Below are positions 8,695 through 17,089 of a stretch of DNA of 64,000 nt, piece after piece. The notes beneath the pieces were generated by a model. That model was not told the origin of the DNA and did not search any database. It worked only from the letters and a program-made list of their open reading frames with translations. The DNA comes from Streptomyces wedmorensis (GTDB lineage: Bacteria > Actinomycetota > Actinomycetes > Streptomycetales > Streptomycetaceae). Position 1 is the stretch's first letter. Each line of letters begins with the position of its first letter. The position numbers and the translations under genes are program-made. The stretch covers positions 170,246 to 234,245 of the forward strand of contig NZ_JNWK01000007.1 of the NCBI RefSeq assembly GCF_000716445.1, in the 5' to 3' direction.

Positions 8695-9993
8695 ATGGCC
8701 GACGCCGCGTCGCGGCTGACGACCCTCGCCGAGGAACTCCTCGGAGGACCGCTCCCGGTCCGACTGCGAGCCTGGGACGGCAGCGAGGCCGGCCCTGCCG
8801 GCGGCCCCGTCCTGATCGTCCGCGACCGCCGCGCCCTGCGGAGAATGATCTGGAAGCCCGGCGAACTGGGCCTGGCCCGCGCCTGGGTGGCCGGGGACCT
8901 CGACGTCGAGGGCGACCTGTACGAGGCCCTGGACCGCCTCTCGGGCCTCCTGTGGGAGCGCCCGGAGGAGACCAGGAGCCTGCTCGACTCCGTACGCGAT
9001 CCCAAGCTGCGTGCCGCCGCCCGCTCCCTCCTGCGGCTCGCCGGCCCGCTGCCGCCGCCGCGGCCCCCGGCCGAGGAGGTGCGCGGACGCAGCGGCAACC
9101 GGCACACCCGGCGCCGTGACAAGCAGGCGATCAGCCACCACTACGACGTGGGCAACGACTTCTACGCGCTGGTCCTCGGCCCCTCGATGGTCTACTCGTG
9201 CGCCTACTGGACCGAGGGCGGCACCCTGGAGGACGCCCAGCGCGACAAGCTGGACCTCATCGCCCGCAAGCTGAACCTCAAGGAGGGCGACCGGCTCCTC
9301 GACGTCGGCTGCGGCTGGGGTTCCATGGCCCTGCACGCCGCCCGCGAGTACGGCGCCCGGGTCGTCGGCGTCACCCTCTCCCGCGAACAGGCCGCCTTCG
9401 CCCGCAAGCGGATCGCCGACGAGGGTCTCACCGACCGCGTCGAGATCCGCGTCCAGGACTACCGGGACGTGCCCGACGGCCCGTACGACGCGATCTCCTC
9501 GATCGGCATGGCGGAGCACGTCGGCGAGGTGCGGTACCGGGAGTACGCCGACACGCTGTACGGGCTCCTCAGACCCGGCGGGCGGCTCCTCAACCACCAG
9601 ATCTCCCGCCGCCCCGAACCCGACGAGGCGACCTACGAGATCGACCCCTTCATCGACGCGTACGTCTTCCCCGACGGCGAACTCGCGCCCATGGGCCGCA
9701 CCCTGTCCACGCTGGAGGACGCCGGCTTCGAGGTCCGGGACGTCGAGGCGATCCGCGAGCACTACGCGCTCACCCTCCGCCGCTGGGTGGCCAACCTGGA
9801 GCGCGACTGGCACCGCGCGGTCGGCCTCACCTCGCCCGGCCGGGCGCGCATCTGGCGGCTCTACATGGCCGCCTCGGCCGTCTCCTTCGAACGCAACCGG
9901 ATCGGCGTCAACCAGTTCCTCGCGGTGAGGACACCGGTCTCCGGGAAGAGCGACACGGCGCTGCGGCCGCGGGTCTGGAACGAGCGGACCTGA
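8695..9993 (+). CDS. cyclopropane-fatty-acid-synthase-like SAM methyltransferase
   Basis: 432-residue enzyme of the CFA synthase family, which methylenates double bonds in phospholipid acyl chains using S-adenosylmethionine. The SCP2-like N-terminal part (~1-110) is followed by SHHYDVGNDFYALVLGPSMVYSC, the SAM motif LLDVGCGWGSMALHAA (~200), GMAEHVG and LNHQISRR. The start was set at ATG 8695 because GGAGG (8682-8686) lies 8 nt upstream; the GTG at 8686 overlaps that site. The gene stands alone between two terminators. Some family members instead methylate acyl chains. Confidence 0.88.
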   Translation: MADAASRLTTLAEELLGGPLPVRLRAWDGSEAGPAGGPVLIVRDRRALRRMIWKPGELGLARAWVAGDLDVEGDLYEALDRLSGLLWERPEETRSLLDSVRDPKLRAAARSLLRLAGPLPPPRPPAEEVRGRSGNRHTRRRDKQAISHHYDVGNDFYALVLGPSMVYSCAYWTEGGTLEDAQRDKLDLIARKLNLKEGDRLLDVGCGWGSMALHAAREYGARVVGVTLSREQAAFARKRIADEGLTDRVEIRVQDYRDVPDGPYDAISSIGMAEHVGEVRYREYADTLYGLLRPGGRLLNHQISRRPEPDEATYEIDPFIDAYVFPDGELAPMGRTLSTLEDAGFEVRDVEAIREHYALTLRRWVANLERDWHRAVGLTSPGRARIWRLYMAASAVSFERNRIGVNQFLAVRTPVSGKSDTALRPRVWNERT

Positions 9994-10002
9994 CGCGGGT
10001 AC

Positions 10003-10045
10003 GCGAAAGGGCCGGCCTCCCGGGGTGGGGAGACCGGCCCTTCGC
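10003..10045. terminator. bidirectional terminator between convergent genes
   Basis: GCGAAAGGGCCGG (10003-10015) pairs with CCGGCCCTTCGC (10034-10045), with an inner CTCCC/GGGAG stem. It sits between the methyltransferase (+) and the ABC permease (-) stops. Confidence 0.85.
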
Positions 10046-10056
10046 ATCGGGTCCGG

Positions 10057-12588
10057 CTACTCGGCCTTGATGGCGGAGAGCATGTTCAGCTTCGCCGCGC
10101 TGCGGGCCGGCCACAGGGAGGCGAGGACGCCGACCAGGGCCGCCAGGACCAGGAAGAGCCCGATCCGGTCCCAGGGCAGGACCAGGGCGTAGCCCGGCAG
10201 GCTGTTCTTGAAGGTCTCGCCGATCGCCCAGCCGAGGAAGCTGCCGAGGCCGATGCCGACGACCGCGCCGAACACCGAGATGACCACGGCCTCCAGACGG
10301 ACCATCCGCTTCACACGGCGCCGGTCGAGACCGATCGCCCGCAGCATGCCGATCTCCTGCTGGCGCTCGAAGACGGACATCGCGAGGGTGTTGACGACAC
10401 CGAGGACGGCGATGATCAGGGCCATGCCGAGCAGGCCGTACATGATGTTCAGCAGCATGTTGATCGGGCCGCCGAAGGTGTCCCGGATCTCCTTGTGGTC
10501 CATGACCTCGATCGCCGGGTTGTCGCCCATGGCCTTCGACAGGGCCTGCTCGTGGGCCGCGCTCGCGCCGCCGTCGGTCGAGACGAAGATCTGGCGGATG
10601 TCGGCCTGCTCCTCGTGCGCGGTGACGAGCTCCTTGTCCGCGAGGACCGGCGAGACGAACTCGTTGGACTCGTAGACCGCGCCGACGGTCAGCTTGCCCT
10701 TCTGCTTGTCGAGGTACTCGACCGGGACGGTGTCGCCGACCTTCAGGCCGCGCTTCTGGGCGACGCCGTCGTCGATGGCGATCGTGTTCCCGCCGAGGGA
10801 GGACAGCGAGCCGTTCACGACGTCCAGCTTGAGGACCTTCTCGATGTCGCCGGGGGTGACACCGGAGACCGAGACGTACGAGCCCTTCAGGTCGAAGGCG
10901 CCGGCCTGCTGCGGGGAGACGGCGGTGACGCCGGGAGCCTTCTCCAGGGCGGTGAGCGCCTCCTGGCTCAGGCCGTTGCCGCTGGCCATGGAGACCATGT
11001 AGTCGGCCTTGATCTGGTCGGTCGTGACCTTGTCGAGGGCCGTGCCGACGGTGGCGCCGAGCACCGAGAGGCCGGTGACGAGGGTCAGGCCGATGGCGAG
11101 CGCGGAGGCGGTGGCGCCGGTGCGGCGCGGGTTGCGGACCGCGTTGAGGCCGGCCAGCTTGCCGGAGACCCCGAAGACGCTCACGAACAGCGGGCGGATC
11201 AGGGCGATCACGGGCCGGGACAGCATCGGGATCAGCACGATCACGCCGATGAGGGTGAGGAACGCGCCGCCCGCGATGTACATGCGGCCGTCGTCGCCGC
11301 CCTGGTTCGCGCCGAGCACGATCAGCACGACACCGAGCGCGGTGAGCAGGGCGCCGATGGAGTTCCGTACGACGAGCGACTTGGTGCTCGCGGTGGCGTG
11401 GACGCTGCTCATGGCGGCGACCGGCGGGATCTTCGCGGCGCGGCGGCCGGGCAGCCAGGCGGCGAACATCGTGATCAGGACGCCGACGGCGAAGGCACTG
11501 AGGGCCGGGGTGGCGCCGAGGACCAGGTCGCCGGCCGGGACCTTCATGTCGAAGGCGCTCATGGCCGAGCGGAGCGCGACGGCCAGGCCGATGCCGAGGA
11601 CGTAGCCGACGGCGGAGGCGACCAGACCGACCAGACCGGCCTCGGCGAGGACGGAGCGGGTGATCTGCTTGCGCGAGGCGCCGACCGCGCGCATCAGGGC
11701 CAGTTCCTTGGTGCGCTGCGCGACCAGCATGGTGAAGGTGTTGGAGATCAGGAAGATCCCGACGAAGAGCGCGATGCCCGCGAAGCCCAGGAGGACCTGG
11801 TTGAGGGCGCCGAGGCCGGCCTCGATGTCCTTGGCCTGCTGGTCGGCGAGGGCCTGGCCGGTCTGCGCGGAGGCCGCCTTCGGGACGACCTTGAGGACCT
11901 CGTCGAGGAGCTTGCCGTCGTCCGCGCCGGGCGCGGCGGTGACGGTCATGCTCCGGAAGAAGCCGGGCTTGAGGTAGAGCTTCTGGGCGACGGAGGTGTC
12001 GAAGACGACCAGGCTGCCGCCCGCGTTGACGGCGCCGTCCTCGGTGGTGAAGACACCGGAGAGGGTGTACTCCTTCACCGGGCCGTTGGTGGCGACGCGG
12101 ACGGTGTCGCCGACCTTGTAGCCGCCCTTGTCGGCGGTGTCCTTGTCGAGCGCGACCTGACCGGCGTCGGCGGGGCCGTTGCCGGTGGTGAAGGCGTACG
12201 CGCGGTCCTTGCCGTCCTTGCCGGGGGCGAAGTTGGTGCCCTTGTTCGACCAGCCGCTGCCGATCAGCTTGCCGTTCTTGTCGGGCACGCCCGCGAAGCC
12301 GTCGACGCGGGGGGTGACGGAGGCGACCCCGTCGAGCTTCGCGACCTTGTCGACGTCCCGCTGGGAGAGGCCGGGGGCCTTCCGGGCCTCCTCGGGGTTC
12401 GGGTACATCTCGACGGCCACGGCGACGTCGTCGTAGCTCTTCGCGGACTGGTTGCGGAAGGCCTGGGAGAGGGTGTCGGTGAAGACGAGGGTGCCGGAGA
12501 CGAAGGCCACGCCGAGCATCACGGCGAGGACGGTCATCAGCAGCCGCGCCTTGTGCGCGAGGACGTTGCGCAGGGCGGTACGGAACAT
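10057..12588 (-). CDS. ABC transporter permease, FtsX/MacB type
   Basis: 843-residue membrane component with two FtsX-like units. An N-terminal membrane anchor (MTVLAVMLGVAFVSGTLVF) leads to a ~200-residue extracytoplasmic domain, then a helix block beginning LLGFAGIALFVGIFLISN. A second extracytoplasmic stretch (~510-715) precedes three C-terminal helices ending LVLAALVGVLASLWPAR. This architecture belongs to MacB-like exporters or mechanotransmitters for peptides, lipids or antibiotics rather than importers. It lies 87 nt downstream of its ATPase gene. The substrate is unknown. Confidence 0.92.
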   Translation of the reverse strand: MFRTALRNVLAHKARLLMTVLAVMLGVAFVSGTLVFTDTLSQAFRNQSAKSYDDVAVAVEMYPNPEEARKAPGLSQRDVDKVAKLDGVASVTPRVDGFAGVPDKNGKLIGSGWSNKGTNFAPGKDGKDRAYAFTTGNGPADAGQVALDKDTADKGGYKVGDTVRVATNGPVKEYTLSGVFTTEDGAVNAGGSLVVFDTSVAQKLYLKPGFFRSMTVTAAPGADDGKLLDEVLKVVPKAASAQTGQALADQQAKDIEAGLGALNQVLLGFAGIALFVGIFLISNTFTMLVAQRTKELALMRAVGASRKQITRSVLAEAGLVGLVASAVGYVLGIGLAVALRSAMSAFDMKVPAGDLVLGATPALSAFAVGVLITMFAAWLPGRRAAKIPPVAAMSSVHATASTKSLVVRNSIGALLTALGVVLIVLGANQGGDDGRMYIAGGAFLTLIGVIVLIPMLSRPVIALIRPLFVSVFGVSGKLAGLNAVRNPRRTGATASALAIGLTLVTGLSVLGATVGTALDKVTTDQIKADYMVSMASGNGLSQEALTALEKAPGVTAVSPQQAGAFDLKGSYVSVSGVTPGDIEKVLKLDVVNGSLSSLGGNTIAIDDGVAQKRGLKVGDTVPVEYLDKQKGKLTVGAVYESNEFVSPVLADKELVTAHEEQADIRQIFVSTDGGASAAHEQALSKAMGDNPAIEVMDHKEIRDTFGGPINMLLNIMYGLLGMALIIAVLGVVNTLAMSVFERQQEIGMLRAIGLDRRRVKRMVRLEAVVISVFGAVVGIGLGSFLGWAIGETFKNSLPGYALVLPWDRIGLFLVLAALVGVLASLWPARSAAKLNMLSAIKAE

Positions 12589-12675
12589 GGGTGTGTCCTG
12601 AACGGAAGGTGGGACGGAGGACGGGGCGGTGGGACGCGCGCCGTACCGGTTCGTGTCCGGTCGCGGCGCCTCGCG

Positions 12676-13446
12676 TCAGCTCGTACGGCCCTTGGCGTCG
12701 AAGGCCTTCATGCGGTCGAGTACGCCGTCCGCCGTCGGGCGCAGCATCTCGTCGACGATCCGGCCGTCCGCGAGGAAGATCACGCGGTCCGCGTAGGAGG
12801 CGGCCACCGCGTCGTGGGTGACCATGACGACGGTCTGGCCCAGTTCGCGGACCGAGTTGCGCAGGAAGCCGAGGACCTCGGCGCCGGAGCGGGAGTCCAG
12901 GTTTCCGGTCGGCTCGTCGCCGAAGATGATCTCGGGGCGGGAGGCGAGGGCGCGGGCCACGGCCACTCGCTGCTGCTGGCCGCCGGAGAGCTCGCTGGGC
13001 CGGTGGCTGAGCCGGGCGGAGAGTCCGAGCATGTCGATGACCTGCTGGACCCACTGCTTGTCGGCCTTGCGGCCCGCGATGTCCATCGGCAGCGTGATGT
13101 TCTCCAGGGCCGTCAGCGTCGGCAGCAGGTTGAAGGCCTGGAAGATGAAGCCGATCTTGTCCCGGCGCAGCTGGGTGAGCTGCTTGTCCTTCAGGGTGGA
13201 CAGTTCCGTCTCGCCGATCCGCACCGAGCCGGAGGAGAAGGAGTCCAGGCCGGCGACGCAGTGCATCAGCGTCGACTTGCCGGAGCCCGAGGGGCCCATG
13301 ATCGCGGTGAACTCGCCTTGCCGGAAGTCCACGGTGACGTGGTCGAGCGCGACGACCTGGGTCTCGCCCTGGCCGTAGACCTTCGAGAGGTCCATGGCGC
13401 GGGCGGCCACCGCGGTGGCGCGGGACACGGTGGGAGAGGTGGTCAC
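12676..13446 (-). CDS. ABC transporter ATP-binding protein, MacB/LolD type
   Basis: 256-residue ATPase energising the adjacent FtsX-type permease. Walker A (GPSGSGKST), Q-loop (IFQAFNLLPT), signature LSGGQQQRVAVARAL, Walker B (IIFGDEPTGNLDS) and switch His (VTHD) are intact. The start is GTG 13446, with GGAGTC upstream on the minus strand. It is the first gene of a two-gene operon divergent from bldA; any promoter lies within 13447-13747. Confidence 0.94.
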   Translation of the reverse strand: MTTSPTVSRATAVAARAMDLSKVYGQGETQVVALDHVTVDFRQGEFTAIMGPSGSGKSTLMHCVAGLDSFSSGSVRIGETELSTLKDKQLTQLRRDKIGFIFQAFNLLPTLTALENITLPMDIAGRKADKQWVQQVIDMLGLSARLSHRPSELSGGQQQRVAVARALASRPEIIFGDEPTGNLDSRSGAEVLGFLRNSVRELGQTVVMVTHDAVAASYADRVIFLADGRIVDEMLRPTADGVLDRMKAFDAKGRTS

Positions 13447-13747
13447 GGGGGACTCCTGTCACTGCGGGGGTCGATTCGGGAACCCCTCCATCGTGTCGAG
13501 CGTTATGGCGCCGGGCGTCCGCCCACGTGCCCGTTCTCGGGGGCGACTCGAGTCTGACCGGAGGGCCGCTCCGTCCTCCTGAGGTATGACTGCGGCCCTG
13601 AGGGGGCCGTTCACGCCGACGTGACAGAAGTGCGGCGACTTTTCGTCATTCCGGGGGGTGCGGCTTTGCGCCTGCGACTCCCGTCACAGTTCGGGGAAAA
13701 GGCTCCCACCTGCACTGACGCACCCTCAGACGTCAATAAAATAAGAC
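13447..13747. other. spacer between ABC operon and bldA, no gene
   Basis: No credible coding frame. It is GC-rich at the left and becomes AT-rich at 13733-13747 (CAATAAAATAAGAC). It must hold the leftward promoter of the ABC operon, which I could not place. Confidence 0.5.
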
Positions 13748-13764
13748 AACATCGGGCCGATGTT
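13748..13764. promoter_or_regulatory. 17-nt palindrome upstream of bldA
   Basis: AACATCGG-G-CCGATGTT, a perfect 8-bp inverted repeat with a 1-nt centre. It ends 3 nt before the presumed bldA -35, a natural operator position. The cognate protein is unknown. Confidence 0.5.
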
Positions 13765-13767
13765 CCG

Positions 13768-13795
13768 CTGAACGGGGGAAGCGTCCCGATAGGCT
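13768..13795 (+). promoter_or_regulatory. candidate bldA promoter
   Basis: CTGAAC (13768-13773), a 16-nt spacer and TAGGCT (13790-13795). Predicted RNA start is near 13802, about 23 nt before the mature tRNA. The -10 is good and the -35 is weak. Confidence 0.4.
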
Positions 13796-13824
13796 CCTGT
13801 GCCAACGCGGAGCTTCGCGTGTAC

Positions 13825-13909
13825 GCCCGGATGGTGGAACGCAGACACGGCGAGCTTAAACCTCGCTGGCCTTCGGGCCGTACCGGTTCGAGTCCGGTTC
13901 CGGGCACCA
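13825..13909 (+). tRNA. bldA: tRNA-Leu (anticodon UAA), bldA
   Basis: Class II tRNA. The acceptor GCCCGGA pairs fully with TCCGGGC. The anticodon stem GCGAG/CTCGC encloses loop CTTAAAC, with anticodon TAA at 13857-13859. A long variable arm GGCC-TTCG-GGCC and T-arm ACCGG-TTCGAGT-CCGGT follow, and the 3' ACCA is encoded. In Streptomyces the sole tRNA reading UUA is the bldA product, which gates aerial growth and antibiotic genes carrying rare TTA codons. The short open frame running antisense across it (13611-13910) is an artefact of tRNA sequence. Confidence 0.95.
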
Positions 13910-13940
13910 CCGGGCCCAGGCGGGTGCCTGCGGCCCGGCG

Positions 13941-14053
13941 GTGTTCTCTCCCGCCGAACCGAGCGCCCTCCTCCCGGCGGTGGAGCGCCTTCCTCCCGCC
14001 GGACCGAGTGCCCTCCTACCCCCGGACCGAGCGCCCTCCTCCCGTCGGTCGAG
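13941..14053 (+). repeat. five-unit 22-23-nt tandem repeat downstream of bldA
   Basis: Five imperfect units lie head to tail (23, 22, 23, 23, 22 nt). They follow the pattern CGCCCTCCTCCCGCCGGACC then GAG, and fill most of the space between the tRNA and the BI-1 gene. There are no regular unique spacers, so it is not a CRISPR array. Open frames through it show no protein features. Confidence 0.75.
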
Positions 14054-14172
14054 GCCGAACGAGATTCAGGAGTGGCGGAAAAAGATCCTCCCCGAGCACT
14101 AGGGAGTTTCTTTTGCCTACGCATTACTCTTGACGCAAGGCCGCGCCGTGCGGTCCGCCATGGAGGAGTGAG

Positions 14173-15072
14173 ATGAGGAGCAGCAACCCGGTCTTCTCGC
14201 GACGGGGGTTCAGCCGCGACAACGGCACCGCGGGCTACGGCCAGCAGCCGCAGGCCGGGGGCCCCGCCGTAGGAACCAACCCGTACGCCACCGGTAACCC
14301 GTATGCCGAGGGCGCGACGAACCCGTACGCGACCAACCCGTACGCGCCGCAGGACACCCAGTTGGGTGCTCCGCAGCAGACGCGCGGCAACGTGATGACG
14401 ATCGACGACGTCGTGAGCCGTACGGCCATGACGCTCGGCACGGTCGTGCTCACCGCCGTCCTGTCCTGGCTGCTGCTGCCGGTCGACCCGGCGAACCTCG
14501 GCAAGTCGTACGGCATCGCCATCGGCGCCGCCCTGGTGGCGCTCGTGCTGTCGCTCGTGCAGTCGTTCAAGCGCAAGCCGTCGCCGGCGCTGATCCTGGG
14601 CTACGCGGCCTTCGAGGGCGTCTTCCTCGGCGTGATCTCCGCCGCCGTCTCGACGTACATCGCCGACGGCGTGGTCATCCAGGCGGTCCTGGGCACGATG
14701 GCGGTCTTCGCCGGTGTGCTCATCGCCTACAAGATGGGCTGGATCCGCGTCACCCGCCGCTTCTACGGCTTCGTGATGGCCGCCGCGATGGGCTTCATGC
14801 TGCTCATGGTGGCCAACCTGCTGTTCGCCGTCTTCGCCGGCGGTGACGGCCTCGGCTTCCGCAGCGGTGGCCTCGGCATCCTCTTCGGTGTCATCGGCAT
14901 CATCCTCGGTGCCTGCTTCCTCGCCCTCGACTTCAAGCAGGTCGAGGACGGCGTGACCTACGGTGCGCCGCGCGAGGAGGCCTGGCTGGCCGCCTTCGGT
15001 CTCACCATGACCCTGGTGTGGATCTACCTGGAGATGCTGCGTCTGCTGTCGATCCTCCAGGGCGACGACTGA
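14173..15072 (+). CDS. Bax inhibitor-1/YccA family membrane protein
   Basis: 299-residue integral membrane protein. The hydrophilic N-terminus (~1-75) carries a Gly/Gln-rich stretch and four NPYA repeats. About seven membrane helices follow, from AMTLGTVVLTAVLSWLLLP to LTMTLVWIYLEMLRLLSIL, with a C-terminal Asp pair. BI-1 proteins act as pH-sensitive Ca2+ leak channels in some bacteria; the function in Streptomyces is not known. The ATG at 14173 has GGAGGAG 3-9 nt upstream. It is monocistronic, ended by the shared terminator at 15093. Confidence 0.9.
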   Translation: MRSSNPVFSRRGFSRDNGTAGYGQQPQAGGPAVGTNPYATGNPYAEGATNPYATNPYAPQDTQLGAPQQTRGNVMTIDDVVSRTAMTLGTVVLTAVLSWLLLPVDPANLGKSYGIAIGAALVALVLSLVQSFKRKPSPALILGYAAFEGVFLGVISAAVSTYIADGVVIQAVLGTMAVFAGVLIAYKMGWIRVTRRFYGFVMAAAMGFMLLMVANLLFAVFAGGDGLGFRSGGLGILFGVIGIILGACFLALDFKQVEDGVTYGAPREEAWLAAFGLTMTLVWIYLEMLRLLSILQGDD

Positions 15073-15092
15073 CGCACCCCCTGACTCGGGGG

Positions 15093-15127
15093 AGGGGCCC
15101 GTCCGGCATCACGCCGGGCGGGCCCTT
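15093..15127. terminator. bidirectional terminator between BI-1 and tetR-type gene
   Basis: AGGGGCCCGTCCGGC (15093-15107) / GCCGGGCGGGCCCTT (15113-15127), 15-bp stem with one mismatch and one wobble, loop ATCAC. It sits between convergent genes. Confidence 0.8.
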
Positions 15128-15177
15128 CTGCGTGCCCGGAGGCGCTTTCAGGGGCGGGGCACCCCCTGGGGCCTGTC

Positions 15178-15738
15178 CTACGGGCGGGCGGCGTCGAGGA
15201 GGACGCGGGCCGCGGCCTTGGCCTGGGCGGCGGGCTCGGGGGAGCCGGTGATGCCGGCGACGGCCATGGCGCCGTTGGCGAGCAGGGCCAGCTGGTCGGC
15301 GAGGACGGGCGGGGCGCCGAGGGCGTCCGTCTGCTCGGCGAGATAGGCCCGCAGGGACTCCTTGTGGTCCCGGGCGATGGTGGCGACCGCCGGGGCGACC
15401 CCGCCCAGCTCCCCGAAGGTGTTGATGAACGCGCACCCCCGGAACTCGGGCTCGGCGAACCAGCCGGCCAGCCAGTCGAAGACCGCGAGCGCCCGCTCGT
15501 ACGGCCCGTCGGCGACCCGGGCGCCGTGCGCGGTCAGGGCGGCGCGGACGGTCTCGTCGCGGCGCCGCAGGACGGCCTCGACCAGGAGGTCCTTGGACGG
15601 GAAGACCTGATAGAGCCGCTTGAGCGAGACCCCGGACGCGGTGCGGATGGCGTCCATGCCGACGGACTGCACCCCGCGTTCGTCGAAGAGCCGTTCCGCG
15701 GTGTCGAGCAGCTTCAGTTCGGCGGCTTCCGCGTCCAT
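15178..15738 (-). CDS. TetR-family transcriptional regulator
   Basis: 186 residues. The N-terminal helix-turn-helix (LLDTAERLFDERGVQSVGMDAI...GVSLKRLYQVFPSKDLLVEAVL, ~8-60) is typical TetR, and the C-terminal domain resembles TetR_C ligand pockets. It is divergent from the alpha/beta hydrolase gene. The 102-nt intergenic space holds two matching palindromes, one of them inside a promoter spacer. The likely role is ligand-relieved repression of the hydrolase and of itself. The ligand is unknown. Confidence 0.92.
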   Translation of the reverse strand: MDAEAAELKLLDTAERLFDERGVQSVGMDAIRTASGVSLKRLYQVFPSKDLLVEAVLRRRDETVRAALTAHGARVADGPYERALAVFDWLAGWFAEPEFRGCAFINTFGELGGVAPAVATIARDHKESLRAYLAEQTDALGAPPVLADQLALLANGAMAVAGITGSPEPAAQAKAAARVLLDAARP

Positions 15739-15752
15739 CGTCCCTCACCCCT

Positions 15753-15781
15753 TGCATGGAGAACCATCGTTCTCGTAGTCT
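15753..15781 (+). promoter_or_regulatory. promoter for alpha/beta hydrolase gene
   Basis: TTGCAT (15753-15758), 17-nt spacer, TAGTCT (15776-15781). The spacer is filled by operator 1, so a bound repressor would directly exclude polymerase. Confidence 0.6.
15759..15774. promoter_or_regulatory. TetR-type operator 1
   Basis: GAGAACCATCGTTCTC: perfect 6-bp arms, 4-nt centre, exactly between the -35 and -10 of the hydrolase promoter. Confidence 0.75.
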
Positions 15782-15791
15782 ACAGGGCATC

Positions 15792-15811
15792 GGGAGAACG
15801 ACCGTTCTCCC
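15792..15811. promoter_or_regulatory. TetR-type operator 2
   Basis: GGGAGAACGACCGTTCTCCC: perfect 8-bp arms, same GAGAAC-N4-GTTCTC core as operator 1. Centre-to-centre distance is 35 bp. It covers the expected start of the hydrolase transcript. Confidence 0.75.
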
Positions 15812-15840
15812 GATCGGAGACCGGAAACGGGGAGTCAGTC

Positions 15841-16713
15841 ATGTCCGCTTTCGCCCAGCGCGCCCACACCGTCACCGTCGACGGGCTCGACGTCTTCTAC
15901 CGGGAGGCCGGCGACCCGGCCAACCCCACCCTCGTCCTGCTGCACGGCTTCCCGTCCAGCTCGCACATGTACCGGGGGCTGCTCGCCGAGCTCGCCGACT
16001 CGTACCACCTGATCGCCCCCGACCACATCGGCTTCGGCGCCTCCGCCGCACCGGCCGTCGAGGACTTCGCGTACGGCTTCGAGAAGCTCACCGAGATCAC
16101 GCTCGGACTCCTCGACGAGCTGGGCGTGGAACGGTTCGCGCTGTACATCCAGGACTACGGGGCCCCGATCGGCCTGCGGATCGCCTCCCGGCACCCCGAA
16201 CGCGTGACCGCCATCGTCAGCCAGAGCGGCAACGCCTACCTGGAGGGCTTCACCCCCTTCTGGGACGTGCTCTTCGCACACGCTCAGGACCGCGCGGCGA
16301 ACGAGGCCGGGGTGCGCGAGCTGCTGACCGCCGAGGCCACCCGCTGGCAGTACACCCACGGCGTGCCCGCCGACCGGCTCGACCGGATCGCCCCCGAGAC
16401 CTGGACCCTGGACCAGGCCGGCCTCGACCGGCCCGGCAACAAGGAGATCCAGCTCCAGCTGTTCTGGGACTACCAGTTCAACCTGGACGGCTACCCGGCC
16501 TTCCAGGAGTACTTCCGCACCCACCGGCCGCCGCTGCTCGCGGCCTGGGGGCGCGGCGACGAGATCTTCGGACCGGCCGGTGCGGAGGCCTTCGCCCGCG
16601 ACCTGCCGGACGCCGAGATCCACCTCCTGGACGCCGGGCACTTCGCCCTGGAGACGCACGGCGAGGAGATCGCCGGACTCGTCCGCGACTTCCTCGGCCG
16701 GCACGTGAAGTGA
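15841..16713 (+). CDS. alpha/beta hydrolase with Asp nucleophile (epoxide hydrolase/haloalkane dehalogenase-like)
   Basis: 290-residue cytoplasmic hydrolase. HGFPSSSHMYRGLL (~36) forms the oxyanion-hole region. The nucleophile elbow reads YIQDYGAPIGLR, with Asp rather than Ser at the nucleophile position, as in epoxide hydrolases and haloalkane dehalogenases. The charge-relay acid lies in GRGDEIFGP and the His in LDAGHFALE. No signal peptide. The ATG at 15841 directly follows the operator region. Divergence from the TetR gene suggests induction by a toxic or xenobiotic small molecule; that is inference. No other gene shares the transcript. Confidence 0.88.
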   Translation: MSAFAQRAHTVTVDGLDVFYREAGDPANPTLVLLHGFPSSSHMYRGLLAELADSYHLIAPDHIGFGASAAPAVEDFAYGFEKLTEITLGLLDELGVERFALYIQDYGAPIGLRIASRHPERVTAIVSQSGNAYLEGFTPFWDVLFAHAQDRAANEAGVRELLTAEATRWQYTHGVPADRLDRIAPETWTLDQAGLDRPGNKEIQLQLFWDYQFNLDGYPAFQEYFRTHRPPLLAAWGRGDEIFGPAGAEAFARDLPDAEIHLLDAGHFALETHGEEIAGLVRDFLGRHVK

Positions 16714-16750
16714 GCCGGCCGACCGGCCGGTGCGGTGCGTGGCGCGCGGC

Positions 16751-16981
16751 TCAGAGCAGTCTGCGCGCCGCCCGCCGCAGGTCGTACTCGTGAAGGATCG
16801 CCTTGGCGTGGCCGTACGCGAGGTCGTGCGCCCCGCGGAGCCAGTTCACCCGCTCCTCGAAGCGGAGGAGGGACGGGCCCTCCTCGACCGTGCGCATCCA
16901 GTCGGCGATCTCACGACCGGTGCGGCGGGGGATGCGGGCCAGCATGTTGCGGTGGGTCTCTGCGGAGAAAGTCTGGGACAT
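16751..16981 (-). CDS. DUF4287-like small protein
   Basis: 76-residue protein, MSQTFSAETHRNMLARIPR.., with RTGREIADWMRTVEEGP, a WLRGAHDLAYGHAKAI helix and an Arg-rich C-terminus. This pattern fits the DUF4287 family, which has no assigned biochemical role. It is convergent with the hydrolase. The ATG at 16981 was chosen because the longer upstream frame (to 17314) reads as low-complexity antisense to the next gene. Confidence 0.7.
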   Translation of the reverse strand: MSQTFSAETHRNMLARIPRRTGREIADWMRTVEEGPSLLRFEERVNWLRGAHDLAYGHAKAILHEYDLRRAARRLL

Positions 16982-17089
16982 CGGCGCCTCCGGACGCGTC
17001 GTACCGTGTGCTCCTCGTGCTCTTCCCGTCACCGTGCCGAAGCCCGAGCCCGTTGGCAAGGGGCCCGGGACGGCGCGTAGGGTCGCGGG

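Noticed and set aside
9908..13557. Very long open frames on both strands (over 1000 codons) across the ABC transporter genes
   Set aside because: Arg/Gly/Asp low-complexity shadows caused by high G+C at codon position 3. The FtsX permease and ATPase frames carry all the motifs.
13611..13910. 99-residue minus-strand frame ending in MVPGTGLEPVRPEG
   Set aside because: It runs antisense through tRNA-Leu. This peptide pattern is a well-known artefact of translating tRNA 3' ends.
13941..14053. Possible CRISPR array
   Set aside because: The units are head to tail without unique spacers and there are no cas genes.
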